A program made the translations under genes and the position numbers. From Streptococcus caballi DSM 19004 (GTDB taxonomy: Bacteria; Bacillota; Bacilli; Lactobacillales; Streptococcaceae): a stretch of DNA of 52,034 nucleotides. The notes under the pieces are model-generated. The model ran no database searches, was not told the DNA's origin, and saw only the letters and a program-made list of their open reading frames with translations. Of this stretch, positions 9,243-17,436 are shown one piece after another. Within the stretch, counting starts at the first letter, position 1; each line of letters starts with the position of its first letter. The stretch is from the NCBI RefSeq assembly GCF_000379985.1, contig NZ_KB904066.1, positions 1-52,034 of the forward strand, written 5' to 3'.

Positions 9243-10887
9243 GAAAATCTTTCGCTCAACTTTTCTTGCCACACTAGGCGTTCTTCTGGTGACCCTATTT
9301 ATGGTTGTTGGCTTGCTTTATGGTTACTTTACTCAAGTACAAAAAGAGCAGTTGCAGACGGAGACAGCCTTAGCTGCTCAAGGGGCTTCTCTGGAAGGTC
9401 AAGATTATTTTAATGAGCTCAAGATGTCAAATGTCAGAATCACTTGGGTTGACAATCAAGGAAAGGTTCTCTATGATAATGAGTCTGATGCACGGACCAT
9501 GGACAATCATGCCAATCGAGAAGAAATTAAAGAAGCTTTGAAAGATGGTTACGGTGAGAGTGTTCGCTACTCGAAAACTTTAACCACTCAGTCTCTTTAT
9601 TCTGCTCAGCGCTTGGATAATGGAACTGTTATTCGCTTATCTGTGACAAGACATAGTATTTTAGTGCTTTTGTTTCGGATGTTCCAGCCCTTGGCTCTCA
9701 TTCTTGTATTGGCCTTCTTCCTCTCTCTATGGCTTTCACGTTCTATTGCTAAGAGTGTCGTGGGACCATTGAATCGGCTGGATCTTGATCATCCGCTTGA
9801 AAATGATGCCTATGAAGAAATTTCACCACTTCTAAGACGGATTGCCAGACATCAAAAGGAAGTCACTGAGCGAGAAGTTATGATAGAACAACGCCAATCA
9901 GAATTTGATACCATTATTTCTAAAATTAAAGAAGGCATGATTTTGTTAGACAATAACTGTCGCATCATCAGTATCAATCAAGCGGCACAGGATATTTTGC
10001 AGACTGATCAAACTTGTTTGGGCAAAGATATGTTACAAATTATCCGTAACTTATCACTAAATAATTGGCTTGAAAAAGGTCTTCAAGGTCGCAAGCAAGA
10101 AGGGATTTTGCAATTAGATGACTCGCATTACAAAGTTATGGTACGTCCCATTCAGTCTGAGGATAAGGTGACTGGTTTAGCGCTTCTTTTCTTTGATGTC
10201 ACAGAGCAACTTCAGGCAGAGCAGCTGCGCCGCGAATTTACAGCAAACGTTTCTCATGAACTGAAAACACCTTTGCATCTGATTTCTGGGTATTCTGAAA
10301 TGTTGGCCAGTGATGTTGTTGCGCAAAAAGATGTTCCACAATTCGCTGAGAAAATCCACAGTGAGTCTCAACGTATGATTCAGTTGGTAGAAGATATTAT
10401 TAAACTGTCACATCTTGATGAGTCAGAAGAGTTAGCTATGGAACCCATCAATCTCTATCAGATATCAGAGGAAGTCTTAGAGAGTCTATCTGCTAAGGCA
10501 AACGAACGTCATATCAACTTGCATTTATTAGGGCAACCAGCTTATATTAGCGGTAACCACGCCCTTATTCATTCCTTGATTTATAATCTTTGTGATAATG
10601 CTATCATCTATAACCGTGATAAGGGAGATGTGACTATCGGTATCACCTCGAATGAGGACGATATTGTTCTGACAGTACAGGATACTGGAGTTGGTATTGC
10701 CAAAGATGAGCAGGAACGTATTTTTGAGCGTTTCTATCGGGTTGATAAGAGTCGCTCGAAGAAGTTGGGTGGCACTGGCCTGGGGCTTTCCATTGTCAAG
10801 CATGCAGTAAATCAACATCATGCCGATATTAAGGTGGAAAGTCAGCTAGGATTAGGAACTAAAATGACCGTGACCTTTCATAAATAA
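9235..10887 (+). CDS. pnpS: Phosphate sensor histidine kinase (PhoR/PnpS-like)
   Basis: The 550-residue membrane kinase has TM1 at about residues 6-30, an extracytoplasmic domain of about 110 residues, TM2 at about 140-165, a HAMP-like linker, a PAS domain (KIKEGMILLDNN onward), then HisKA with phospho-His341 in NVSHELKTPL. The HATPase domain has N-box NLCDNAIIYN, DTGVGI and GGTGLGLSIV. It overlaps the regulator gene by 8 bp. It senses phosphate status through PstSCAB and PhoU rather than through its own ligand, by family knowledge. Confidence 0.92.
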   Translation: MIKKIFRSTFLATLGVLLVTLFMVVGLLYGYFTQVQKEQLQTETALAAQGASLEGQDYFNELKMSNVRITWVDNQGKVLYDNESDARTMDNHANREEIKEALKDGYGESVRYSKTLTTQSLYSAQRLDNGTVIRLSVTRHSILVLLFRMFQPLALILVLAFFLSLWLSRSIAKSVVGPLNRLDLDHPLENDAYEEISPLLRRIARHQKEVTEREVMIEQRQSEFDTIISKIKEGMILLDNNCRIISINQAAQDILQTDQTCLGKDMLQIIRNLSLNNWLEKGLQGRKQEGILQLDDSHYKVMVRPIQSEDKVTGLALLFFDVTEQLQAEQLRREFTANVSHELKTPLHLISGYSEMLASDVVAQKDVPQFAEKIHSESQRMIQLVEDIIKLSHLDESEELAMEPINLYQISEEVLESLSAKANERHINLHLLGQPAYISGNHALIHSLIYNLCDNAIIYNRDKGDVTIGITSNEDDIVLTVQDTGVGIAKDEQERIFERFYRVDKSRSKKLGGTGLGLSIVKHAVNQHHADIKVESQLGLGTKMTVTFHK

Positions 10888-10932
10888 CCCTCTTTGAAAA
10901 TCCAAATTGTCAATTAAGCTAGACTTTCTCCC

Positions 10933-11115
10933 TTATCGCCTGACACTCTGGTCATAGTGAGCTTGCGCATATTTAGCAGAATAAGGCTTTTGACAAGGAC
11001 TTAATTCTCTTGCAAATGTGGACTTACGAACACTTAACTTGATAGCAATTTGACTAGGTTTTAAACCTAATTCTAAGTAATTCTCTACTTTAATTCGCTC
11101 AGGGTAGTAGCTCAT
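10933..11115 (-). mobile_element. IS30-family transposase, N-terminal remnant
   Basis: About 60 residues encode a helix-turn-helix: PERIKVENYLELGLKPSQIA followed by IKLSVRKSTFARELS, the IS30-type DNA-binding start. The frame stops at 10933 without the DDE catalytic core, so the copy is dead. The start-side flank (TGTTGCACTTAATTTTACAG near 11186-11205) may be an element end. Confidence 0.6.
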
Positions 11116-11264
11116 AGATTTTCCTCGTGTTCTGTTGATTGGTTTATCTACAGTTTACACGTTTTGGAGTCCTATGAGTTTTTTTGTTGCACTTAATTTT
11201 ACAGTCTATCATCTCCAATTTTTCCCATAATCAAAAGTTATAGCCCACCATAAAAAATATAGAG

Positions 11265-11293
11265 TTTTCAAACTAAGATTTTCAAGATATAAT
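11265..11293 (+). promoter_or_regulatory. Promoter of the T-box amino-acid transporter operon
   Basis: TTTTCA at 11265-11270 and TATAAT at 11288-11293 with a 17-bp spacer, directly upstream of the leader RNA. Confidence 0.65.
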
Positions 11294-11299
11294 GGTCTC

Positions 11300-11648
11300 A
11301 ACAATTAGATAAAGAAACAGCGATAAAAAGATGAGTAAATCTGAGGAAGATGCGTAGAGAGCTACCGCTTGGTGAAAGGTAGCCATCAAACTCGATTGAA
11401 TATGGTCTTGAAGCGAGGTGAGTTGAGCGTGAGTGAGACTCATCCGGGAGCTCCCGTTACAGAGCCTAGGTATGTCTTAACTGAGTATCTTTGAATACTA
11501 AAGAAAATATGAAACAGTTATCTATTAAATGTACCTACAAGGTGGAGAGTTGAGCGAGAGTTTACTCTCAAATAAGGTGGTACCGCGGAATAAGCACTTT
11601 CGTCCTTATCTTGCTAGCAAGTATAGCAGGGTGACGAAGGTGCTTTTT
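11300..11648 (+). ncRNA. T-box leader, specifier read as AUG (methionine)
   Basis: The T-box core TGGTACCGCGG is at 11578-11588 and CGTCCTTATC follows. A 13-bp terminator stem, AAGCACTTTCGTC (11592-11604) with GACGAAGGTGCTT (11633-11645), is followed by a T-run. Stem I is visible: AAGA-AGTA on the 5' side, AATC(T)GAG paired with CTCGATT below the apical part, and TCTT closing the base. The 3' side of the specifier loop is GAATATGG at 11398-11405. By alignment with the B. subtilis glyQS loop (GAAA-GGC-A, from memory) the specifier is ATG at 11402-11404, so uncharged tRNA-Met should antiterminate. A one-base shift would give UAU (Tyr), so the amino acid is less certain than the T-box itself. 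Confidence 0.9.
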
Positions 11649-11663
11649 GTTACCCTTCTCTTT

Positions 11664-11749
11664 GAAAGTCAAAACGCTACTTCGTTAACTTACCTTGGTG
11701 AACTTTTGTTTTATCTTCGGTTGCGTTGCCTCATCTATTTTTGACTTTC
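11664..11749. repeat. 86-bp palindromic element between T-box terminator and first gene
   Basis: GAAAGTCAAAA at 11664-11674 and TTTTGACTTTC at 11739-11749 are perfect 11-bp inverted repeats enclosing a 64-nt interior. The layout resembles small mobile intergenic repeats of streptococci. It lies in the transcribed region, between the terminator and the permease start codon. Confidence 0.5.
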
Positions 11750-11783
11750 GTCGAGTAAAAGTATATTAGAAAGGGGATTATTC

Positions 11784-12563
11784 ATGTTCTTTGATTATCA
11801 TTATCTGCTGGATTTGTTTCCACAGATTATAAAAGCTTTCCCGATAACTTTCTTTATTGTTATCGTCTCTACGATAGCTGGATTACTTTTGGGATTATTG
11901 TTGGCAATTATTCGCTTAGAAAAGGTACCTCTGCTCAATCTGCTGACCATTGTGTACACATCCTTTATCCAAGGGACACCAGTGATAGTGCAACTCTTTG
12001 TTGTCTATTATGGGGTGCCCTACTTGCTATCTCTGGCAGGGGTTGATACCGCTGATGTGAGTAAATTAACCTTCATGTACATTGCCTATAGTTTGAATAC
12101 AGCAGCTTACATGGGTGAGATTATTCGCGCCAGTATTACTAATGTTCCGCAACATCAGTTTGATGCAGCTTACTCACTGGGAATGAGCAAGGTTCAGACT
12201 TACAGGCATTACATTATCCCACAGGCGATCAAGGAAATCTTGCCAAACTTGGAATTGACCATCGTGTCGCTCTTGCAAAATTCTTCATTGGCGACTTACT
12301 TGGGTATTTACGACATCATGGGGAAGGCGCAGTTGGTTGGTGCCAATACTGCCCATCAAATTGAAGCCAGTATTGACGCCGCTGTCATTTTCATCATACT
12401 AAGCATTGCCATTCATATTGGTTTTAAACTTTTCTTGCAATCTGAGGAAGAAGCAGTAGATGAGGTGAGTGATGGTGTGATTGGAGCAAGCACAAACAGG
12501 CAAATTATTTCTGAAAAAGAGGTACAAACGATGCTTAAAGAAGGAGAATTACGTTATGAGTAA
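11784..12563 (+). CDS. Polar amino-acid ABC transporter permease
   Basis: The 259-residue membrane protein of the His/Glu/Gln/Arg (PAAT) permease family has about five spans. The family features PLLNLLTIVYTSFIQGTPVIV near the N-terminus and an EAA loop around DAAYSLGMSKVQTYRHYIIPQ (each shown in part) are present. Its C-terminal ~40 residues are an acidic tail. GAAAGGGG precedes the start at a suitable distance. It is first gene of the operon behind the T-box and overlaps the binding-protein gene by 8 bp. The arrangement permease / binding protein / permease / ATPase resembles TcyJKLMN-type sulfur amino-acid importers; substrate is inferred from the T-box, not proven. Confidence 0.85.
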   Translation: MFFDYHYLLDLFPQIIKAFPITFFIVIVSTIAGLLLGLLLAIIRLEKVPLLNLLTIVYTSFIQGTPVIVQLFVVYYGVPYLLSLAGVDTADVSKLTFMYIAYSLNTAAYMGEIIRASITNVPQHQFDAAYSLGMSKVQTYRHYIIPQAIKEILPNLELTIVSLLQNSSLATYLGIYDIMGKAQLVGANTAHQIEASIDAAVIFIILSIAIHIGFKLFLQSEEEAVDEVSDGVIGASTNRQIISEKEVQTMLKEGELRYE

Positions 12564-13401
12564 AAAAGCAAGTAAATGGAATTGGAAAAAAGGTTTAGGT
12601 AGTGTTGCCATCCTAGCTTTGATTGGCGGCGGACTTTACTATGGCTTGTCAGGTAATAGCGCTGAAGGTGACAATAGTGTGAGCAATGACGCTGATGCTA
12701 AGACAGTTGTTGTTGGAACAGGGTCGAATTTCCGCCCCTTTGTTTATCAAGATAAAGATGGTAACGACACAGGTTATGAAATTGCTTTGATTAAAGCTAT
12801 TGACGATGAATTGCCACAGTACAAGTTTAAAATTGATCATTACGAATTTTCAAACCTCTTCCCAGCTCTTAAAAATAACAAGATTGATATCATTGCCAAT
12901 CAGATTGAATCCAACGACGAACGTCGTTCCGAGTATGATTTCAGTGAAGTTGGCTACACCAACTATGACCTGCATATTCAGTCTCTGACAGGGAATTATG
13001 ACTCCTTGGATGATTTGAAAGGTAAGAAAGTTTACGCTATTGCAGGTGGGAATGCACCAGCCTTGCTAGAAGCTTATTTGGAAAAACATCCAGGTGCATT
13101 TGAGATTGTTTATGGTTCGTGGTCTGACCAGGTCCTTCTGGAAAACTTTAAAAATGGAACAGTTGATGCGACCTTGGCAACTAAATACACGGTTAAGTAT
13201 ACTAACGAGAAACTAGGCTCTGATTACAAAGTATCTGACGCAGCCGTCAATAAATCCTCAACCTATTATCTTTTCCGCAAAGACGATAAGGACGAAGATA
13301 AGCTCAATAAAGCTGTCAGCGGTGTGCTTAAAGAGTTTAAAAAAGACGGCACATTGAAAAAACTTTCTGAAAAATACCTTGGTGGAGATTACACTGAGTA
13401 G
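12556..13401 (+). CDS. Amino-acid ABC transporter substrate-binding protein (no lipobox)
   Basis: The 281-residue protein belongs to solute-binding family 3. VGTGSNFRPFVYQD starts the first lobe; DIIANQIESNDERRSEYDFS and KGKKVYAIAGGNA are family segments. AAGGAG 9 nt upstream fixes the start at 12556, within the end of the permease gene. The N-terminus has Lys/Trp-rich residues and a hydrophobic stretch (about residues 17-33) but no cysteine, so it cannot be a lipoprotein. It would be membrane-anchored by an uncleaved segment or secreted, which is unusual for a Gram-positive importer. Closest remembered relatives are YxeM/TcyJ-like proteins for cystine or S-methyl-cysteine. Confidence 0.85.
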   Translation: MSKKASKWNWKKGLGSVAILALIGGGLYYGLSGNSAEGDNSVSNDADAKTVVVGTGSNFRPFVYQDKDGNDTGYEIALIKAIDDELPQYKFKIDHYEFSNLFPALKNNKIDIIANQIESNDERRSEYDFSEVGYTNYDLHIQSLTGNYDSLDDLKGKKVYAIAGGNAPALLEAYLEKHPGAFEIVYGSWSDQVLLENFKNGTVDATLATKYTVKYTNEKLGSDYKVSDAAVNKSSTYYLFRKDDKDEDKLNKAVSGVLKEFKKDGTLKKLSEKYLGGDYTE

Positions 13402-13418
13402 AAAGTAGGAGGAGTTCT

Positions 13419-14120
13419 ATGGATTATCCGTTTATTTGGAAATGTATCAAGGTTGCGCTAGAGTACACTCCCTTCACGCTCTACCTGAGCTTGACAGCTT
13501 TCGCGTTGGGACTTATCATTGGCGTTCCGATTGCACTTATCCGCTTTTATAAAGTCCCTTTTTGGGCTCGGCTCTTTGAATGGTTGACCAATCTCTCTAA
13601 CAGTATTCCGCTTCTTTTGACGCTGACGATTGTTTATCTGGTGACAATCCCTGCGGTACCAGCCTTGGGTCATCTTTTTGGACAAAAATGGAGCTTCAGC
13701 GATTTTCCCAGAGAATGGATTGCCATCATCGTGCTAGGTCTCTTTGCCATCAACTATGTGTCGGAAGCCATTCGAGCTAGCTTGCTGTCAGTTCCTAAAA
13801 ATCAATGGGAAGCGGCAGCGTCTATCGGACTTAGTCAGAGACAGACCCTCTTTCGGATTATATTGCCACAAGCCTTTAAGTCCAGTATTCCTGTTTTTGG
13901 TAATATCATTAGCAATTTGATTAAGGGATCTGCGCTAGTTTCGGCGGTTTCTGTGGTGGATTTGCTCAACGCCGTACTCATTACCAGCCAAATTAACTAC
14001 AAATACTTAGAGGCCTACATTGCAGCGGCTATCGTTTACTGGGGAATCTACTTAATCGTGACCTTTATCTTCAAACATATTTCTCAATTTTCATTTCACG
14101 GAGGTTTTTTACATGATTAG
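13419..14120 (+). CDS. Polar amino-acid ABC transporter permease (second subunit)
   Basis: The 233-residue PAAT-family permease has about five spans, with LSNSIPLLLTLTIVYLVTIP and an EAA loop at EAAASIGLSQRQTLFRIILP. AGGAGG precedes the start by 8 nt. Together with the first permease it should form the heterodimeric channel. It overlaps the ATPase gene by 8 bp. Confidence 0.87.
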   Translation: MDYPFIWKCIKVALEYTPFTLYLSLTAFALGLIIGVPIALIRFYKVPFWARLFEWLTNLSNSIPLLLTLTIVYLVTIPAVPALGHLFGQKWSFSDFPREWIAIIVLGLFAINYVSEAIRASLLSVPKNQWEAAASIGLSQRQTLFRIILPQAFKSSIPVFGNIISNLIKGSALVSAVSVVDLLNAVLITSQINYKYLEAYIAAAIVYWGIYLIVTFIFKHISQFSFHGGFLHD

Positions 14121-14856
14121 CATTAGTCATCTTAATCAAACCATTTCAGGCAACACAATTCTCAAAAATGTATCGCTTGATTTGCCAAAAGGAGAAGTTA
14201 TTTCCATTATCGGACCGAGTGGTGCTGGAAAGACAACGCTTATTCGAAGTTTGAACCTGCTCAATATTCCTGATAGTGGCGAGATTACCTATGATGATAA
14301 AGTTATTCAATTTCCTAAAGTTGGACGCAACGATACCAAGGTTATTCGACAAAATACGGCTATGGTTTTTCAGGAATACGCTCTTTTCATTAATAAGACG
14401 GTCTTGCAAAATGTGACAGAAGGACTGACCATTGCTAGAAATGTTAAGGCATCTGAAGCAAAGGTGATTGCGGAAAAACTATTAAAAAAAGTTGGGCTTT
14501 ATGACAAGCGGCATGCCTATCCACATCATTTATCTGGTGGTCAGCAACAACGTGTTGGTATTGCCCGCGCTTTGGCGCTAGATTCAGATGTGATTCTCTT
14601 TGATGAACCAACATCAGCCTTGGATCCTGAAACCATTGGTGACATCTTGGACTTGATTCAAGAAATTGCTCAGGAAAATCAAGACAAAACGATTGTTATC
14701 GTAACCCATGAGATGCAGTTTGCCCATGATATTTCTGACCGAGTGGTCTTTATGGAAAATGGACAAATTGTCGATTCAGGAACGCCAGAAGCGATTTTTC
14801 ACAAGACAGAAAATCCCCGCATCCAAACTTTCCTCCGCCGTGTACGGTATCACTGA
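14113..14856 (+). CDS. Amino-acid ABC transporter ATPase
   Basis: The 247-residue ATPase has Walker A GPSGAGKTT, Q-loop MVFQEYALF, signature LSGGQQQRVG, Walker [14 protein letters not shown] and His switch in IVTHEMQFAHD. PAAT importers typically carry this THEMxFA segment. It is the last gene of the T-box operon; no classical terminator follows before the next gene, only the hairpin at 14925-14954. Confidence 0.9.
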   Translation: MISISHLNQTISGNTILKNVSLDLPKGEVISIIGPSGAGKTTLIRSLNLLNIPDSGEITYDDKVIQFPKVGRNDTKVIRQNTAMVFQEYALFINKTVLQNVTEGLTIARNVKASEAKVIAEKLLKKVGLYDKRHAYPHHLSGGQQQRVGIARALALDSDVILFDEPTSALDPETIGDILDLIQEIAQENQDKTIVIVTHEMQFAHDISDRVVFMENGQIVDSGTPEAIFHKTENPRIQTFLRRVRYH

Positions 14857-14899
14857 AATAACATGGTTGAACTACTACATTTAATAATATCTTATTTAG

Positions 14900-14954
14900 G
14901 AGCGACCGTAAGGTCGTACAAAACGACAGACCTCAGCACCTAAGGCAATCTGTC
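14900..14954. repeat. Hairpin-rich intergenic element upstream of the LanC-like gene
   Basis: GAGCGACCGTAAG at 14900-14912 recurs at 16327-16339 just after the LanC-like gene. GACAGA (14925-14930) pairs with TCTGTC (14949-14954) around an inner CCT/AGG pair, and TGTCAAAAAA follows, which also recurs near 16490. Confidence 0.45.
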
Positions 14955-14990
14955 AAAAAATGAAATCATTAACTTAGAAAGAAGAACATT

Positions 14991-16325
14991 ATGACACAAA
15001 CGCTTATCAATGCAGACATTACTACTGACCAATTACTGAAAACTGTAGAAGGGGCTTATCGGTATATCCAATCCAAACGCGTTGAAACGGATCATGGTAT
15101 TCGTTATTCTTTAGAAGGATCTGCCAATTCAGAACCATATTTTGACGAAATTTCTCTCTACTCTGGCGCTGCTGGTATCATTCATTTCTTACTTCATTTT
15201 TACGAGGTGACGGGCAATGAACAGTATTTGCAAGACGCTGAAGCTGCCTTCCCTTATATCCAATATCGTTGGAAAGAAGCACGTGATTTGACTTTGGCCT
15301 TCTCACCTTGGGCATTCACTACAGGCTATTCAGGCGTTTCCTTTGCCGTGGCGGAACTTTATAAATTTACCAAAAAAGATGTTTACAAGACTTTCATCGA
15401 GGAAGTTGTAGATGGCATTATTGCTGATGTTAAAGCATCTGACGATGGTGTGGGTGGCTATTGGACAGGTTCTTTTGGTATTTTGGCTGACTCAGGTATT
15501 TTCCTTGAACTCTTGTCTCTAGCTGACCAATTTGACCGCCAAGACTGGCGTGATTTTACTGTGAAAACAGGTCGCGTCTTGCTCAATAAAGGCATTGACT
15601 ACAAAGATGGTGGACGTTATTTTGAAGGTTCATCATTCGGTGGTAAGATTATTCCAGGTTTCCCAATTGGGGCTGGAGGTGTGGCCTATACTCTCCTCAA
15701 ACTATATCAAGCTAGCGATGATAGGGCCTTCTTAGATGCAACAGCTGGTGTCAAGGAATTCTACCACGCTATCTATGAATACCAAGGCAAAACCATCACT
15801 GTCCCGCATGATTTGCCAAATGAAGAACCAGTACATTATCTTGGATACTGTGGTGGTAATGCAGGGCTTATTCGTTACTTGTACGAAGATTATAAGGTGA
15901 GTAACGATGCACAAGATTTAGTCGAAATCGAACAGCTCATTCAATCTATTGTTGACCTAGGTGTACCTGAAGAACATTCAGAAGGTTACTGGCATACGAT
16001 TGCATATTGCTGTGGTAGCGCAGGTTTCCTCAATGCCTTTCTCAGTGTTTACCAAGTAACTGGAAATGGCATTTACCTTGATTTTGCCAAACGTACAGCA
16101 ATTCAACTCCTGAAGGACGGTGACTATTATGACGAAAATGGACAAGAAAGTATCAAATGGAACGAAGCTTACACGCGATTGGAACCCGATAACATTTCTG
16201 CGCCAATCGGATTTTACGAGGGAGCAGCTGGGGTGGCTTCAGTCTTACTTCAACTCTATTCTTTACTAGAAGGGGATTATAAAGTGTCCCGCATTGTTGA
16301 TGACCCATTCCCATCTACGTATTGA
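14991..16325 (+). CDS. Orphan LanC-like protein (CCG zinc motif)
   Basis: The 444-residue protein shows the seven GxxG-type helix starts of the LanC double alpha-barrel: YSGAAGIIHF, TGYSGVSFAV, WTGSFGILAD, IGAGGVAYTL, YCGGNAGLIR, YCCGSAGFLN and YEGAAGVASV. LanC enzymes bind zinc through a Cys in repeat 5 and Cys-His in repeat 6 (CHG). Here repeat 5 has its Cys (GYCGG) and repeat 6 has Cys-Cys-Gly in place of Cys-His-Gly, the three-Cys ligand set known from CCG-type LanM cyclases such as ProcM. No LanB, LanM, precursor peptide or lantibiotic transporter is visible nearby. Function may be lanthionine formation, glutathione or Cys addition to dehydroamino acids as in LanCL proteins, or something else. 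SD AGAAAGAAG is moderate. Confidence 0.8.
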   Translation: MTQTLINADITTDQLLKTVEGAYRYIQSKRVETDHGIRYSLEGSANSEPYFDEISLYSGAAGIIHFLLHFYEVTGNEQYLQDAEAAFPYIQYRWKEARDLTLAFSPWAFTTGYSGVSFAVAELYKFTKKDVYKTFIEEVVDGIIADVKASDDGVGGYWTGSFGILADSGIFLELLSLADQFDRQDWRDFTVKTGRVLLNKGIDYKDGGRYFEGSSFGGKIIPGFPIGAGGVAYTLLKLYQASDDRAFLDATAGVKEFYHAIYEYQGKTITVPHDLPNEEPVHYLGYCGGNAGLIRYLYEDYKVSNDAQDLVEIEQLIQSIVDLGVPEEHSEGYWHTIAYCCGSAGFLNAFLSVYQVTGNGIYLDFAKRTAIQLLKDGDYYDENGQESIKWNEAYTRLEPDNISAPIGFYEGAAGVASVLLQLYSLLEGDYKVSRIVDDPFPSTY

Positions 16326-16525
16326 TGAGCGACCGTAAGAACGCTGGAATCCGATAGTTCCCGCTGGGGTGAGAAGAAGATTGCTCTCTGATAAAAATCA
16401 ATATTCAAGGGAATTTCAAGATTTTAGGATTGAAAATAAGCAATGGAACTTTGAAGGAGATCGCTTCCACCACCTCAGGGAATTGTCAAAAAAATAGTTA
16501 GAAAAAGATCCAAAGGAGAAGAGAG

Positions 16526-17383
16526 ATGACATATTTAGTAACAGGTGTAACAGGTGGACTTGGAACTGCGATTTTAGAAAATTTAGCTAAACAGGTACCA
16601 ACAAAACAAATCGCAGTTTTGGTACGTTCAGAAGAAAAAGGCAAAACATTTGCAGATGCAGGCTATGATGTTCGCATTGGAACTTATTCTGACCAGGTAA
16701 GCTTGGAAAAGGCATTCGCAGGGATTGAAACCTTGATTTTTGTTTCGGGCGCACCTGGTCAAGAGGTAGCGCGTGCTGACCAACATCGAAATGTGATTGC
16801 AGCAGCCAAAGCAGCAGGTGTGGCTAACATCGTTTACACAAGTATTTCAAATGGTGACCAATCAACTGCTGTTTTGGCACCAGACCATGTTGTAACGGAA
16901 AAATTAATCAAAGAATCTGGTTTAAATTACAAGATTTTGCGTAATAATTGGTATTTGGAAAATGAATTGGAAAGGTTGAAAGCAGCAGTAGCGGGTCAAA
17001 ACTTTGTTTATGCGGGTGGCGATAGTAAGGTTGGCTGGGCACTCCGCCGTGAATATGGTGAAGCCATTGCTAATGCCGCAGCGCAGCCATTTATCGACAA
17101 TAAGATCTACGAACTAGCTGGCAAGCAAATCAACTATGCTGACTTGGCAGAAGCAATCAAGGAAGCAACAGGTGCGGATTTTGACGTGGTGTCGCTCTCT
17201 GTTGAGGACTACAAAGCTAGCCTTGAGAAAGCGGGTCTGCCTAAAGCTGTCATTGCTATCGTAGCAGGTATCCAAAATGATATCCGCAACCATCAGTTGG
17301 AAGTTGCATACAGTAACTTAGAAGACTTACTTGGTCACCCACAATTAACAGCGGTGGAAGCAATCAAGGAAGTATTAGGTTAA
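16526..17383 (+). CDS. NAD(P)-binding oxidoreductase, NmrA/QOR2-like
   Basis: The 285-residue atypical short-chain dehydrogenase starts with the Rossmann motif TGVTGGLG at residues 6-13. FVSGAPGQEV and VYTSISNGDQ match the NmrA-like family; it resembles E. coli YtfG (QorB), an NADPH:quinone reductase. Like that family it lacks a classical YxxxK catalytic pair. CAAAGGAG precedes the start. It may be co-transcribed with the LanC-like gene 200 bp upstream; a terminator follows. Confidence 0.85.
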   Translation: MTYLVTGVTGGLGTAILENLAKQVPTKQIAVLVRSEEKGKTFADAGYDVRIGTYSDQVSLEKAFAGIETLIFVSGAPGQEVARADQHRNVIAAAKAAGVANIVYTSISNGDQSTAVLAPDHVVTEKLIKESGLNYKILRNNWYLENELERLKAAVAGQNFVYAGGDSKVGWALRREYGEAIANAAAQPFIDNKIYELAGKQINYADLAEAIKEATGADFDVVSLSVEDYKASLEKAGLPKAVIAIVAGIQNDIRNHQLEVAYSNLEDLLGHPQLTAVEAIKEVLG

Positions 17384-17396
17384 TCAAAAATATCAA

Positions 17397-17426
17397 AAGG
17401 CATATCCGTTTGAGTATGTCTTTTTT
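17397..17426 (+). terminator. Terminator after the oxidoreductase
   Basis: AAGGCATA at 17397-17404 pairs with TATGTCTT at 17415-17422 (one G-U) and is followed by TTTT. Confidence 0.75.
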
Positions 17427-17436
17427 CACTGATCTT

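Noticed and set aside
11398..11405. UAU (tyrosine) as T-box specifier
   Set aside because: It needs a one-base shift relative to the GAA-x-specifier-purine layout; AUG fits better, though not beyond doubt.
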